Assembly (NCBI GenBank): GCA_017304275.1
Contig: JAFKKW010000200.1
Location: forward strand, 1 to 20,653
Origin: Hyphomicrobiales bacterium
GTDB taxonomy: Bacteria; Pseudomonadota; Alphaproteobacteria; Rhizobiales; Hyphomicrobiaceae
Direction of reading: 5' to 3'
Length of the DNA stretch: 20,653 nucleotides
Part shown: positions 6,065-15,588 of the stretch, in pieces
How the letters are laid out: each line of letters starts with the position of its first letter
Numbering within the stretch: the first letter of the stretch is position 1
Position numbers and translations under genes: made by a program
The notes under the pieces: generated by a model
Told to the model about the DNA's origin: nothing
The model's database searches: none
Seen by the model: the letters and a program-made list of their open reading frames with translations, nothing else

Positions 6065-7288
6065 CTAGCGGGTAGCGGCTTCCGGCGGGGTCCAGCCGTA
6101 AAGCCAGTCGTAGCTCTTCATGAAGCGATCCGGCGCCATCCTGGCGAACGCCGTGTTGCGCGCCGCCGCCATGGAGCCGCTCAGATGGTAGATCTTGCCG
6201 TTCAGCCAGGAGGCGCGGGCGAGGCGGCGGACGCGGCGCGCGCGGGCTGACGCATAGGTCTGCAACGCGCGCGCGGGATCGCCGGGGTCGTCGGCGAGCG
6301 CGCCGGCGACGACCATCGCATCCTCGAGCGCCATGACGCCGCCCTGGGCAAGAAACGGCAACACGGGATGGGCGGCATCGCCGAGAAGTGCCGTGCGTCC
6401 GAGGACCATGCGCGGACGTCGCGACAGTTTCATCAAAGACCAGCGGCGCCAGTTCTCCGGCCGCGCGAGCAGATCGCGCAGCAGCGGGGCGAATCCGGTC
6501 GTCTGGCCCGATACCCAGGCGCCGTCGCAGGAGGTGCTCCAGTCGGAGACGACGCTGCGATCATCGAAGACGGCCACCAGTGCGACGGCGTGGCCGGCGC
6601 TGACGGGATAGTGGACCACGTGCACGTCGGGACCGAGCCAAAGGTGGACCTCACTGCGATGCAGCTCGTCCGGCACGTCCTCGATCGGCAATACGGCGCG
6701 CACGGCGCACTTGCCGGTGTAGGACGGCGCGGGACCCGAAAAGATGCGGCTGCGCAAGGTCGACCAGGCGCCATCGGCGACAATCAGGGCATCGCCGCGG
6801 GCCTCGTCCGCGTTGGCGGATGTGGCCGTGACCTTGCTGCCTAGCGCGTCACCGACGGCCGTTACGTCGAAGCCCATCCTGATCTGGATCAGCGGCTCAC
6901 GCTCGGCGGTCGACAGCAACGCGTTGTGCAAATCGCGTCGATGCGCGGCCCAGTAGGGCGCACCGTGGCGTTCCGCCATCCAGCGGCCCAGAGGGAACGT
7001 TGCGAGCGTGTTCGCGTTGCCGGCATCGAGAATGCGCAAGGCAGGCGGCGCCGTGACACGCGCCTTGATGAAGTCGGTGACGCCGATCGCGTCCAGGATG
7101 CGCGTGCCGTTGGGGCCGATCTGGATGCCGGCGCCGTCGTCGCCGAAGATGAGCCGGCGCTCGAGCACCGACGAGGCCACGCCGCGCCGAGCGAGCGCCA
7201 GCGCCGTGGCCAGACCGCCGATCCCGCCGCCCGCAATGAGAACCTTTTCGAGGCCGGCGTTCCTGGATGGCGATGACGTGGTGGCCAT
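6065..7288 (-). CDS. FAD-dependent aromatic-ring-type monooxygenase (salicylate hydroxylase-like)
   Basis: A 407-residue group A flavoprotein monooxygenase. The Rossmann GGGIGG motif is at residues 20-25 and is followed about 22 residues later by ER at the end of strand 2 (VLERR). The ADG motif lies near 171-173. The second FAD motif, GDAAHPVLPFLAQGG, is at 303-317 with LEDA after it. There is no signal peptide, so it acts in the cytoplasm, using NAD(P)H and O2 to hydroxylate an unknown, probably aromatic, substrate. The C-terminal YHLSGSMAAARN...DRFMKSYDWLYGW ending is usual for this family in alphaproteobacteria. It follows the zinc-finger gene by 21 bp on the same strand, so the two are probably co-transcribed. 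The Shine-Dalgarno before ATG 7288 is weak. The substrate cannot be told from sequence. Confidence 0.88.
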   Translation of the reverse strand: MATTSSPSRNAGLEKVLIAGGGIGGLATALALARRGVASSVLERRLIFGDDGAGIQIGPNGTRILDAIGVTDFIKARVTAPPALRILDAGNANTLATFPLGRWMAERHGAPYWAAHRRDLHNALLSTAEREPLIQIRMGFDVTAVGDALGSKVTATSANADEARGDALIVADGAWSTLRSRIFSGPAPSYTGKCAVRAVLPIEDVPDELHRSEVHLWLGPDVHVVHYPVSAGHAVALVAVFDDRSVVSDWSTSCDGAWVSGQTTGFAPLLRDLLARPENWRRWSLMKLSRRPRMVLGRTALLGDAAHPVLPFLAQGGVMALEDAMVVAGALADDPGDPARALQTYASARARRVRRLARASWLNGKIYHLSGSMAAARNTAFARMAPDRFMKSYDWLYGWTPPEAATR

Positions 7289-7309
7289 GCTGCGGCGCCG
7301 GAGAATCTT

Positions 7310-7561
7310 TTAAGCCGCTTCGTCAGTGAGCGAGACCATGCAGTCGCGCGGATCGCTCTCGTTCGCATGGAGGCGCGGATCGTGAACATAAAGGGTCGAG
7401 CAATATGGGCACAGGATCTGACTGTCGGCACCCATGTCGAGGAAGACGTGCGGATGATCGAAGGGGGGACGCGCACCCATGCACTGAAATTCCTTCACCC
7501 CGACGAACACCTTCTCGGCGCCGACATCGTTGGCAAAATGGGGCGTCTTCATGCTCGCCAT
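7310..7561 (-). CDS. Zinc-finger (zf-CHCC) protein, NDUFS6-like
   Basis: An 83-residue protein from ATG 7561, which has AGAGG seven bases upstream; the longer in-frame opening at 7615 lacks support. Conserved residues of the CHCC zinc finger are present: Cys27 (FQCMGARPPFDHPHVFLD), His36 or His38, then Cys51 and Cys54 (CPYCSTLY). Mitochondrial NDUFS6 of complex I and its alphaproteobacterial counterparts share this fold and bind zinc. No other complex I gene is nearby. It is the first gene of a probable two-gene transcript with the FAD monooxygenase. Confidence 0.9.
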   Translation of the reverse strand: MASMKTPHFANDVGAEKVFVGVKEFQCMGARPPFDHPHVFLDMGADSQILCPYCSTLYVHDPRLHANESDPRDCMVSLTDEAA

Positions 7562-7709
7562 GCGCGTGCCTCTTCCTCCGCAAACTCCCCGGCACCATAG
7601 CGGCGACGGAAGCAAAATGATAGGCGTGCAACCCTAGTTTTCCCGGTGCCGCCCCTCCCGGTTCGACACCAATTCCTGATCAAACGCAGATTGATGCGAG
7701 TGCTCAAGC

Positions 7710-8525
7710 ATGTTTTCCCCCCCCCCCACGCAGACCTTCAGCTCGGACGGCGTTTCGATCGCCTACCTCGACCGGCCGGCGTCAACGCCAGGCGGGGATC
7801 CGGTGTTGCTGATCCACGGGTTCGCGTCCAATGCGACCGTCAACTGGGTCGATACGGGATGGGTCAGCGATCTCGCGGGCGCGGGATACCGTGTGGTGGC
7901 GCTCGACAACCGCGGGCACGGCGCGAGCGAGAAGCTCTACGCACTCGAGGACTACGGCGCGCCGCTGATGGCCGAGGACGCGCGCCGTCTTCTGGACCAC
8001 CTCGCGATCCCGCGCGCGCATGTCATCGGCTATTCGATGGGGGCTCGCATCGCCGCGTTTCTGGCTTTGGCGCATCCGGAGCGGGTCGCGAGCCTCGTGT
8101 TCGGCGGGCTCGGCATCAACATGGTGCGCGGCATGGCCGGCACGGGCCCGATCGCGCATGCCCTGGAGGCGCCGAGCGTCGAGGACGTGAAGAGCCAGGC
8201 GGCGCGCACCTTCCGCGTGTTCGCCGAGCAGACCAAGAGCGACCTCAAGGCGCTTGCGGCCTGCATCCGCTCGGCGCGGGCGCCGATCACGGCCGAGGCC
8301 GTGGCGACGCTCGTGCCTCCGGTGCTGGTCGCGGTGGGCGAGCATGACGTCGTCGGCGGTCCGGCAGCGGGCCTTGCCGCCCTCATTCCCGGATCGGAAA
8401 CGTTCGTGATCGCCGGGCGCGAGCACATGAAGGCGGTGGGAGACCGTACGTTCAAGGCCGCGACGCTCGATTTCCTGGCGCGTCACCCTCTCGGAGAGCG
8501 CGCGGAAAACACAAGGCCCCGGTGA
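7710..8525 (+). CDS. Alpha/beta-fold hydrolase with a poly-C tract after the start codon
   Basis: A 271-residue cytoplasmic alpha/beta hydrolase. The oxyanion-hole HG is at 36-37 (LLIHGFASN), a DNRGHG motif at 66-71, the nucleophile elbow GYSMG with Ser109, an acid at Asp213 (GEHD) and His239 (REHM). It resembles the broad family of esterases and haloalkane- or epoxide-hydrolase relatives; the substrate is unknown. The start ATG at 7710 is followed within five bases by eleven Cs (7717-7727), encoding Ser/Pro codons; a gain or loss of one C would shift the frame for nearly the whole protein. No better downstream start is obvious. It is divergent from the zinc-finger gene across about 150 bp. 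Confidence 0.88.
   Translation: MFSPPPTQTFSSDGVSIAYLDRPASTPGGDPVLLIHGFASNATVNWVDTGWVSDLAGAGYRVVALDNRGHGASEKLYALEDYGAPLMAEDARRLLDHLAIPRAHVIGYSMGARIAAFLALAHPERVASLVFGGLGINMVRGMAGTGPIAHALEAPSVEDVKSQAARTFRVFAEQTKSDLKALAACIRSARAPITAEAVATLVPPVLVAVGEHDVVGGPAAGLAALIPGSETFVIAGREHMKAVGDRTFKAATLDFLARHPLGERAENTRPR
7717..7727 (+). repeat. Homopolymeric tract of 11 C within the hydrolase 5' end
   Basis: Eleven consecutive Cs occupy codons 3-6 of the hydrolase frame. Mononucleotide runs this long are prone to slipped-strand change and to sequencing error. With 11 Cs the frame is open; 10 or 12 would shift it. Confidence 0.9.
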
Positions 8526-8942
8526 GACGGAAGGTGCTCGTCGAGGGAACATCGTGGGGGATGCCGAGCGAGCAGCTTCGTCTTCGGGCCGGGGCCTCGA
8601 CGCACGAAAGGATTTGACGCCGTACGCATCACACTGTCCGCTTCGGCCGCTCGGCACATCCTCTGAGAGGGAGGGATGCCATTGCCGGGAGCCAATCGGC
8701 GCTTCACAACCGGACGCTCGGATTGTAGCAGACACTCAAATCGTTGGAGTACGGATTCATCCACGGGATCTTTGTTCTCTGTGGATAACCGGCGCGTTTC
8801 CGCCGGAAAACTGCCGCGCGGAGGTCGTGCAGGCGCCGCAGACCCGGCCGCAAACCGCCGCGAACGATTGCGAAGATCCTGTGCCGGAGGGAGTTGGACA
8901 TTCACGGTTCGTTAGCCTTAACCCGCCTAATGTCCCAGCGTC
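8526..8942. other. Gene-poor intergenic stretch with a single consensus DnaA box
   Basis: I see no convincing gene on either strand; the open frames here have no Shine-Dalgarno, family match or membrane segment. One perfect DnaA-type 9-mer occurs (TTATCCACA on the minus strand, 8780-8788), directly followed by a CCGGCG-N6-CGCCGG hairpin (8789-8806). One box without others nearby is not evidence for an origin. The stretch should contain the promoter of the extensin-family gene, but I cannot name its hexamers. Confidence 0.5.
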
Positions 8943-9608
8943 ATGCGTCTCAGTCGCGTTCTCGTGTTGCCGGCCCTGATCCCGGCGTTGATCTCCGGAT
9001 GCAGCTCCGGACCGAACTTCGTGGCCAAGCTCGAGCCTTGGCGAGCGAAGGAAGAGAATTCCTGCCTCGAATCCGGCGTCCTCGCTCGCACCACGTTCGT
9101 GGCAAGCCGTTCGGCGCTCGGCGGTCCCAGCGTTTGCGGAACGGAACGGCCCTTCGAGCTCTCGGCCGTCTATGGCGGGCGCGTGCAGATCAAGCCCACG
9201 GCGCTCCTCCGCTGCCCCATGATCCCGCAGGTCGACCGGTGGGTCAGCGAAAGCGTGATTCCAGCGGCGCGCCGTTATTTCGGCTCGGATGTGATCGAGA
9301 TCTCCATCGCCGGATCCTATTCCTGCCGGCCGATGAACCATGTCTCCGGGGCCAAGCTCTCCGAGCATGGATATGCCAATGCGCTCGACGTCTCGGGTTT
9401 CACGCTCGCCGACGGGCGAAAGGTGTCCGTCAAGCGCGGCTGGAACGGCAGCGAGGTCGAGCAAGCGTACCTTCGTGTCGTGCATCGCAGCGCATGCCAG
9501 TATTTCACCACCGTGCTCGGTCCCAACCACGACCGCGCCCACAACGATCACTTCCATGTGGATCTTGCGCGGCACGGCAGCGACGGGCTCAAGCGCATCT
9601 GCAAATGA
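8943..9608 (+). CDS. Extensin-family lipoprotein (LAS/M15-like metallopeptidase fold)
   Basis: A 221-residue protein with a lipoprotein signal: MRLSR, a hydrophobic core and the lipobox ISGC with Cys20, so it should be lipid-anchored in the envelope. The C-terminal domain is the 'extensin-like C-terminus' of alphaproteobacteria: SEHGYANALD (140-149) and AHNDHFHVDL (199-208). His142, Asp149 and His205 match the zinc ligands of LAS (M15/D,D-carboxypeptidase-like) enzymes, so a peptidoglycan or cell-envelope substrate is likely. Cysteines at 41, 65, 91, 128, 185 and 220 probably form disulfides. It is a single gene, ending 31 bp before the convergent kinase gene. No clear Shine-Dalgarno precedes ATG 8943. 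Confidence 0.88.
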   Translation: MRLSRVLVLPALIPALISGCSSGPNFVAKLEPWRAKEENSCLESGVLARTTFVASRSALGGPSVCGTERPFELSAVYGGRVQIKPTALLRCPMIPQVDRWVSESVIPAARRYFGSDVIEISIAGSYSCRPMNHVSGAKLSEHGYANALDVSGFTLADGRKVSVKRGWNGSEVEQAYLRVVHRSACQYFTTVLGPNHDRAHNDHFHVDLARHGSDGLKRICK

Positions 9609-9639
9609 GCCTTTGGTCGGCGGGTTCAATGCCGATCCA

Positions 9640-11319
9640 TCAGCTCTTGCGCTTGGCGGGACCTCCGCTCGTTTCCGGGCCCTCATACGTACAACGCGCG
9701 GGTGCGTGCACCTTCCAGATCAGCCCGCCGGGCGCGTAGTCGATGCTCACCGTCGCATCGAGCGATTTCTCGACCATGGCGACCATGATCGTGTAGCCGA
9801 AGCCGCGTCGCTCCGGCGGTTTCACGGGCGGGCCGTTCTCCTCGGTCCAGACGAGTACGAACGCGCGCTCCTCGCCGGTTCCTTCGAGATGCCATGACAC
9901 CAGCACCTTGCCATCACCGTTGCCTTCGGAAAGGGCACCGTACTTGCTGGCGTTGGTCGCCAGCTCATGGAGCGCCATGCCGATGGCCTGGGCGGCCGGA
10001 GGCTGCAGGCGGACCGGCGGGCCGGTGATCTCGATGCGCGTGCCGATCAGCTCGCGGAACAGCGACAGTTGGGAGCGAACGAGATCGGCGACACGCACAC
10101 CCTGCCAATTGCTTTCGATCAAGAGGTCCTGACTCGCCGCCAATCCGACGATGCGGTCCGAGAACTCGCGCACGAACTGCTTCGGATCGCGGGACGGCAT
10201 CTGGCGGGCGATGGCCTGCACCACAGCCAGCATGTTCTTCGACCGGTGGTTGACCTCGCGCATCAAAAGCAGGATCTGCTGCTCGGCGTGCTCGCGCAGC
10301 TCGGCCGCCTCGACGAGGGCGGTCCCAATGGCGTTGGCTTCGGCGACCAGCGTCGGCTTGAACTCCACCTTGCGGCCCTCGCCGAGCGCCTTTGCGGCGT
10401 CCTCGGCCATGTTGAGCGGCTTGGTGATCACGCGCGCCACGCCCACGGCGCCGGCTACCCCGACGCAGGTGAACGCCGCCACGATAAGCACATAGTTGAG
10501 AAGCGCGTCGCGGGCGGCCGCGTCGACGAGCGCCGCGGGAACCGAGACGTAGACGGTCCAGCCCGCGACACGCGACGGGGCGATCCCCCATTTCACATCG
10601 CGGCCTTCCAGATCCTTACCCTGCTCCGCCCCGTCGCGGTTCTTGGCGTCTCCCAGCGACCTGCCGACGAACTCCTCGTGAAGCCGGGTACGCGCGATGA
10701 CGACGTCCTTGCGGTCGGCGATGGTGGCGCGCCATTCGGGCGGGATCTTCTGGCGATCGAGAAGCGCCTTCATCAGCGACGGCTCGAGCGACAGCGACAT
10801 CACGTAACGCAGCTTGCCGTTGCGGAAGATCGGCACACTGACCGCCATCACTGCTTTCTTGGCGACGTCGCCGGTCACCACATCCGACACGTAGGGATGC
10901 TTCTCGGTGAAGGCTTCGTCATCAGCGCGCTTGCTTACGGGCAACGGCGTGCCGTAGGGAAGCCGCGTATTGAAGAGCTGCTGCCCGCTGACATCGCGCA
11001 GGAATGCGTAGAGCCCCCGCGAGTTCAAGGCCGCCTCGGCTTGCCGATGCACGGTCGCGAAATCGTCTTCCGCGAGCGCCGGCGTCGTTGCGAGCGACTC
11101 GAGGATGGCGATGTAGCCGTTCATCGTCTGGTCCAGGTCGGCGGCGATGCGCTCAGCCGTCAGCCGCGCCTCTCCGAACAGCCTCGCCCGTTCGGACGTG
11201 GTGAGGCGCGCCGCCTCCATGCCCAGGAGCGCCAGCAGAGGCACTGCGAGCGCGATGATGGACAGGGCAAGCAAGAAGGAGACGGGCCATGGGGGGCGCA
11301 GGGAGAAGGGGCGTTCCAT
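9640..11319 (-). CDS. Membrane sensor histidine kinase, HWE family
   Basis: A 559-residue kinase counted from ATG 11319, whose first residues lead straight into a membrane segment (about 13-34); the GTG 40 codons upstream would add a Cys/Arg-containing stretch unlikely before a membrane helix. A periplasmic sensor region (about 40-270, dCache-like) is followed by a second membrane segment (about 275-298) and a HAMP-like linker. The H-box is REVNHRSKNML with His358. The N-box HELATNASKYGAL (about 451-463) and a WTEENG stretch (W491, E493) identify the HWE/HisKA_2 class, which in alphaproteobacteria is linked to general stress, light or chemical sensing. No response regulator or anti-sigma gene is in the window, so it is an orphan here. 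It lies downstream of cysB on the same strand, separated by about 160 bp that hold a perfect dyad. Confidence 0.9.
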   Translation of the reverse strand: MERPFSLRPPWPVSFLLALSIIALAVPLLALLGMEAARLTTSERARLFGEARLTAERIAADLDQTMNGYIAILESLATTPALAEDDFATVHRQAEAALNSRGLYAFLRDVSGQQLFNTRLPYGTPLPVSKRADDEAFTEKHPYVSDVVTGDVAKKAVMAVSVPIFRNGKLRYVMSLSLEPSLMKALLDRQKIPPEWRATIADRKDVVIARTRLHEEFVGRSLGDAKNRDGAEQGKDLEGRDVKWGIAPSRVAGWTVYVSVPAALVDAAARDALLNYVLIVAAFTCVGVAGAVGVARVITKPLNMAEDAAKALGEGRKVEFKPTLVAEANAIGTALVEAAELREHAEQQILLLMREVNHRSKNMLAVVQAIARQMPSRDPKQFVREFSDRIVGLAASQDLLIESNWQGVRVADLVRSQLSLFRELIGTRIEITGPPVRLQPPAAQAIGMALHELATNASKYGALSEGNGDGKVLVSWHLEGTGEERAFVLVWTEENGPPVKPPERRGFGYTIMVAMVEKSLDATVSIDYAPGGLIWKVHAPARCTYEGPETSGGPAKRKS

Positions 11320-11426
11320 TCCGTCGTGGCCATCCAAAACGTCGGGGGAGCCATATGCATTACAACGGTCGGCGGCCCAAGTAAGGCCGAACAACACCTT
11401 AACCCTCCGCAGTGCCTCGTGAAAAG

Positions 11427-11445
11427 CTTTACGTCCCACGTAAAG
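11427..11445. promoter_or_regulatory. Perfect 19-bp dyad between cysB and the HWE kinase gene
   Basis: CTTTACGT-CCC-ACGTAAAG has two exact 8-base arms around three bases. It lies 108-126 bp upstream of the kinase ATG and 33 bp past the cysB stop codon. There is no U-run, so it does not look like a terminator. An operator for the kinase promoter is the simplest reading; no known box comes to mind. Confidence 0.5.
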
Positions 11446-11477
11446 CGAGAAATCTGCCCCCGTGGCTCAGGCACTTT

Positions 11478-12407
11478 TCACTCGGCGGGCGTCTCCATAC
11501 CTGCCCGCACAACCTGCTCCGTAAGCTTAGGTGAGCAATACTCGACGAAACGGAATGCATAGCCCCGGAGATAGGTTCCACGCCTTACAGCGATGCGGGA
11601 CACGTTGGCCTCGAACAGATGGTCAGCGTCGATGAGGCGCAACTGAGGGTCCCGGGCGGGATCGAAGGCATGCGAGGCGACGATGCCGATCCCGAGCCCC
11701 AGGTCGACGTAAGCCTTGATGACGTCCGCATCGAGCGCGGAGAGAACGATATCGGGCGCGATGCCGGCTGCGTGGAAGGCCTTGTCGATCCTCGAGCGTC
11801 CCGTGAAGCCTTCGCTGTAGGTGATGAGCGGCCAATCTGCCAGTGCCTCGAGCGTCAATTCGCCGTCGGTATCGAGCGCATGCCCCTTGGGCACGACGAC
11901 ACCGTGATACCAGGAGTAATAGGGGAACGCGGCCAGCTCCGGCGCGTCCTGCAGAGCTTCGCTGGCGATGCCGATATCGGCCTGCCCGCTGCGCAGCATC
12001 GAGACGATCTCGCCGGGGCTTGCCTCGTGCAGGACGAGATTGACCTTGGGAAACTGCTTCTTGAATTCGGTCACGACCGGCGGCAGCGCATAGCGGGCCT
12101 GCGTGTGGGTCGTGGCGACGATGAGCTGCCCTTTGTCCTTGTTCGAAAACTGCTCGCCGAGCTTCTTGATGTTCTGCGTGTCGAGGAGGATGCGCTCGAC
12201 AATCCCGATCAGCTCCTGTCCCGGCTCGGTCAACCCGAGGAGACGCTTGCCGCGACGAACGAACAACTCGACGCCAAGCTCGTCCTCGAGGTCCTTGATG
12301 TGCTTCGAGACGCCGGATTGCGAGGTGTGGAGCGCGCCCGCGACCTCGGTCAGATTGAAATTGCGCTTCACCGTCTCGCGGACGATGCGTAGCTGCTGGA
12401 AGTTCAT
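11478..12407 (-). CDS. cysB: CysB, LysR-type regulator of sulfur assimilation
   Basis: A 309-residue LysR-family protein. The N-terminus (MNFQQLRIVRETVKRNFNLT, TSQSGVSKHIKDLEDELG, LFVRRGKRLLGLTEPG) is the CysB/Cbl DNA-binding domain, and the effector domain keeps family features (IVATTHTQARYALP, YYSWYHGVVVPKGH, TYSEGFTGRSRID). CysB activates sulfate uptake and reduction genes when N- or O-acetylserine accumulates under sulfur limitation. Its place after the sulfate permease operon on the same strand supports the assignment. The 208 bp between cysA and cysB contain a perfect dyad near the start, so it may have its own autoregulated promoter. The start ATG 12407 gives a family-normal N-terminus. 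Confidence 0.95.
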   Translation of the reverse strand: MNFQQLRIVRETVKRNFNLTEVAGALHTSQSGVSKHIKDLEDELGVELFVRRGKRLLGLTEPGQELIGIVERILLDTQNIKKLGEQFSNKDKGQLIVATTHTQARYALPPVVTEFKKQFPKVNLVLHEASPGEIVSMLRSGQADIGIASEALQDAPELAAFPYYSWYHGVVVPKGHALDTDGELTLEALADWPLITYSEGFTGRSRIDKAFHAAGIAPDIVLSALDADVIKAYVDLGLGIGIVASHAFDPARDPQLRLIDADHLFEANVSRIAVRRGTYLRGYAFRFVEYCSPKLTEQVVRAGMETPAE

Positions 12408-12434
12408 GTCGGATTACTCGCAATCATGAAGGGG

Positions 12435-12452
12435 TCGTAGCTGAAGCTACGA
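12435..12452. promoter_or_regulatory. Perfect 18-bp dyad just upstream of cysB
   Basis: TCGTAGCT-GA-AGCTACGA has exact 8-base arms and lies 28-45 bp upstream of the cysB ATG. It includes a T-N10-A-type core as seen in LysR operators. Autoregulation by CysB or a 5' UTR hairpin are both possible. It does not resemble the sulfur element found upstream of sbp. Confidence 0.5.
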
Positions 12453-12615
12453 AATGGGTGCGAAACGGGAGACCCCGCGCTTCACCCCGAGCATATCGTC
12501 CGAGGGTGCGTCAACACCGGCGCATTCGCGCGATGCGCGGGCACCGGCCGCGCTGGCCCTCCCGCCGATGGCATTGCTCGGACTTCATCACATTCGTTCT
12601 TCGCGACCGCAACCG

Positions 12616-13688
<1,073 letters not shown>

Positions 13689-13692
<4 letters not shown>

Positions 13693-14591
13693 GACGTCTT
13701 CTCCTCGGGCGCGACCTGGCTCGCCCGCCATTCGATGTAAGTCTTGACCGCAAGGGTTACGAGCGCCAGCAGCGCCAGCAGCGAGGCCACGGCGAAGGCC
13801 GCCGCGAACTGATACTCGTTGTAGAGAATCTCGACATGCAACGGCATGGTGTTGGTCTCGCCGCGGATGTGGCCGGACACCACCGAGACGGCGCCGAACT
13901 CTCCCATCGCGCGGGCGTTGCACAGGATGACGCCGTAAAGCAGCGCCCATTTGATGTTCGGCAGCGTGACGCGCCAGAAGGTCTGCAGACCCGATGCGCC
14001 GAGGGTGACTGCGGCCTCCTCCTCGTCCCTGCCCTGGGCCTGCATCAAGGGAATGAGCTCACGGGCCACGAAGGGGAAGGTGACGAAGATCGTCGCCAGC
14101 ACGATGCCCGGCACAGCGAAAATGACCTTGATGTCGTGGGCGGACAGCCACGGCCCAATCCACCCCTGCGCACCGAAGATCAAAACGTAGATGAGACCGG
14201 CAACGACGGGAGAGACCGAGAACGGAAGGTCGATGAAGGTGATGAGCAGGTGCTTGCCGGGAAAATCGAACTTGGCAATGCTCCAGGCCGCAGCAACGCC
14301 GAAAATCAGATTGAGCGGCACCGAGATCGCAGCCGCGAGCAGCGTCAGCCTTATCGCCGACAGCGCATCCGGCTCCGTCAGGGCCGCAATATAAGCGTTC
14401 CATCCCTTGCGGAAGGCTTCCACGAACACGGCGATCAAGGGCAGGAGAAGGAAGAGGGCGAAGTACGCCAGACCGAGGCCGAGAACGGCGTATTTCACCC
14501 AGGGTAAATCGCGGGTGGCAAGATTGGCTTCGAATCGTGTCGCGGATCCCGAGTTCGGAGCACCGAGGCGCGCTGCAACTGCTCCGGCCAT
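13689..14591 (-). CDS. cysW: CysW, sulfate ABC transporter permease
   Basis: I placed the start at ATG 14591, which overlaps the cysT stop by one base (TGATG) and has GGGAGGGAAG just upstream; an in-frame ATG at 14624 lies inside cysT and is less likely. The 300-residue protein has six membrane segments and the permease signature around EEEAAVTLGASGLQTFWRVTLP, which contacts CysA. The motifs DLPFSVSPVVAGLIYVLIFG and NARAMGEFGAVSVVSGHIRG are characteristic of CysW. It works as a heterodimer with CysT in the inner membrane. Confidence 0.95.
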
Positions 14592-15427
14592 CAGGCTTCC
14601 CTCCCCGTGCGACGCGACGTCCAAGCCTGCAAACCGTTGATGACGAGCAGAAGAAGGAACGACACGATCAGCATGACCGAGGCCACCGCGGTCGCGCCCT
14701 CATAATCGTACTGCTCGAGCTTGGTGATGATCATCAGCGGGGTGATCTCCGAGACAAATGGGATATTGCCGGCAATGAAGATCACCGAGCCGTACTCTCC
14801 CACGGCGCGGGCAAAGGCCAGCGCAAAGCCCGTGAGGAGCGCCGGCAGAAGCGTCGGAAACACCACGCGGCGGAAGGTCTGGAGACGCGTTGCGCCGAGG
14901 CTCGCGGCCGCTTCCTCGAACTCCGCGTCCAGGTCCTCGAGGATGGGCTGGACCGTCCGCACGATGAACGGCAGCCCGATGAAGATCAGTGCGATCAGAA
15001 TGCCGATGGGCGTGAACGCGATCTTGATCCCGAACGGCTCGAAGAGCTGGCCGACCCAGCCGTTCTTGGCATAGATCGCGGTGAGCGCAATGCCGGCCAC
15101 GGCCGTCGGAAGCGCGAACGGGAGATCGATCAAGGCATCGACAAGCTTCTTGCCGGGGAACGTGTAGCGGACCAGCCCCCAGGCGAGGAGCAAACCGAAC
15201 ACCACGTTGATCGCCGCCGCGAGAAGCGAGGTTCCGAAGCTCAGCTTGTAGGACGCGACCACGCGCGGGCCCGTTGCCGCGTCTAGGAAGGCCTGCCACC
15301 CCATTCCGGCCGACTTGATGAAGACCGCCGACAGGGGGATCAGGACGATCAGCGACAAGTAAGCGAGCGTGAATCCGAGCGACAGCCCGAAACCCGGCAG
15401 AACTCTGCGCGCATGTGCGTATGCCAT
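14591..15427 (-). CDS. cysT: CysT (CysU), sulfate ABC transporter permease
   Basis: A 278-residue permease with six membrane segments. DLPFALPTAVAGIALTAIYAKNGWVG and ARAVGEYGSVIFIAGNIPF are hallmarks of CysT; FEEAAASLGATRLQTFRRVVFP is the ATPase-contact loop. ATG 15427 follows the stop of a 31-codon membrane-peptide ORF by 17 bp and overlaps cysW at its end, so the order in the operon is peptide-cysT-cysW-cysA. Confidence 0.95.
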   Translation of the reverse strand: MAYAHARRVLPGFGLSLGFTLAYLSLIVLIPLSAVFIKSAGMGWQAFLDAATGPRVVASYKLSFGTSLLAAAINVVFGLLLAWGLVRYTFPGKKLVDALIDLPFALPTAVAGIALTAIYAKNGWVGQLFEPFGIKIAFTPIGILIALIFIGLPFIVRTVQPILEDLDAEFEEAAASLGATRLQTFRRVVFPTLLPALLTGFALAFARAVGEYGSVIFIAGNIPFVSEITPLMIITKLEQYDYEGATAVASVMLIVSFLLLLVINGLQAWTSRRTGREA

Positions 15428-15444
15428 CGAACCCGTGCCCTAAA

Positions 15445-15540
15445 TCAGTGCGCAATCGTCAGGGCGACAATCACGGAGACCGAACACAGGAGTGCAGTCC
15501 AGGAGATGAGCTTCTCGAAGTAAGTCTGTTTCGACGACAC
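15445..15540 (-). CDS. 31-residue single-pass membrane peptide at the head of the sulfate operon
   Basis: A GTG at 15540, with AGGGGA placed correctly upstream, opens a 31-codon frame that stops at TGA 15447-15445, 17 bp before cysT. The peptide has a short polar, charged start (SSKQTYFEKL), one hydrophobic segment (about residues 11-30, with Trp14 and Cys19) and a terminal His. It lies between the shared sulfur element (15589-15621) and cysT, so it must be on the permease transcript. It could be a small subunit or regulator of the permease, or a coding leader that controls cysT translation. I know of no named family. It is too short for ordinary gene callers. Confidence 0.6.
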   Translation of the reverse strand: MSSKQTYFEKLISWTALLCSVSVIVALTIAH

Positions 15541-15588
15541 GGCACCGTCCCCTGGAGCTATTGCTCTGCACCCTAAATTCGCGCCCCT

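Noticed and set aside
8780..8788. A perfect DnaA box, possible origin
   Set aside because: Only one box; no cluster, AT-rich element, dnaA, repABC or parAB gene nearby.
8704..8901. A 65-codon frame on the minus strand in the gap before the extensin gene
   Set aside because: No Shine-Dalgarno, no family match and unusual composition for a real protein.
9967..11562. A 531-codon open frame on the plus strand
   Set aside because: It is antisense to the HWE kinase, which has clear H- and N-box motifs; the plus-strand product is His/Gly/Arg-rich and unrecognised.
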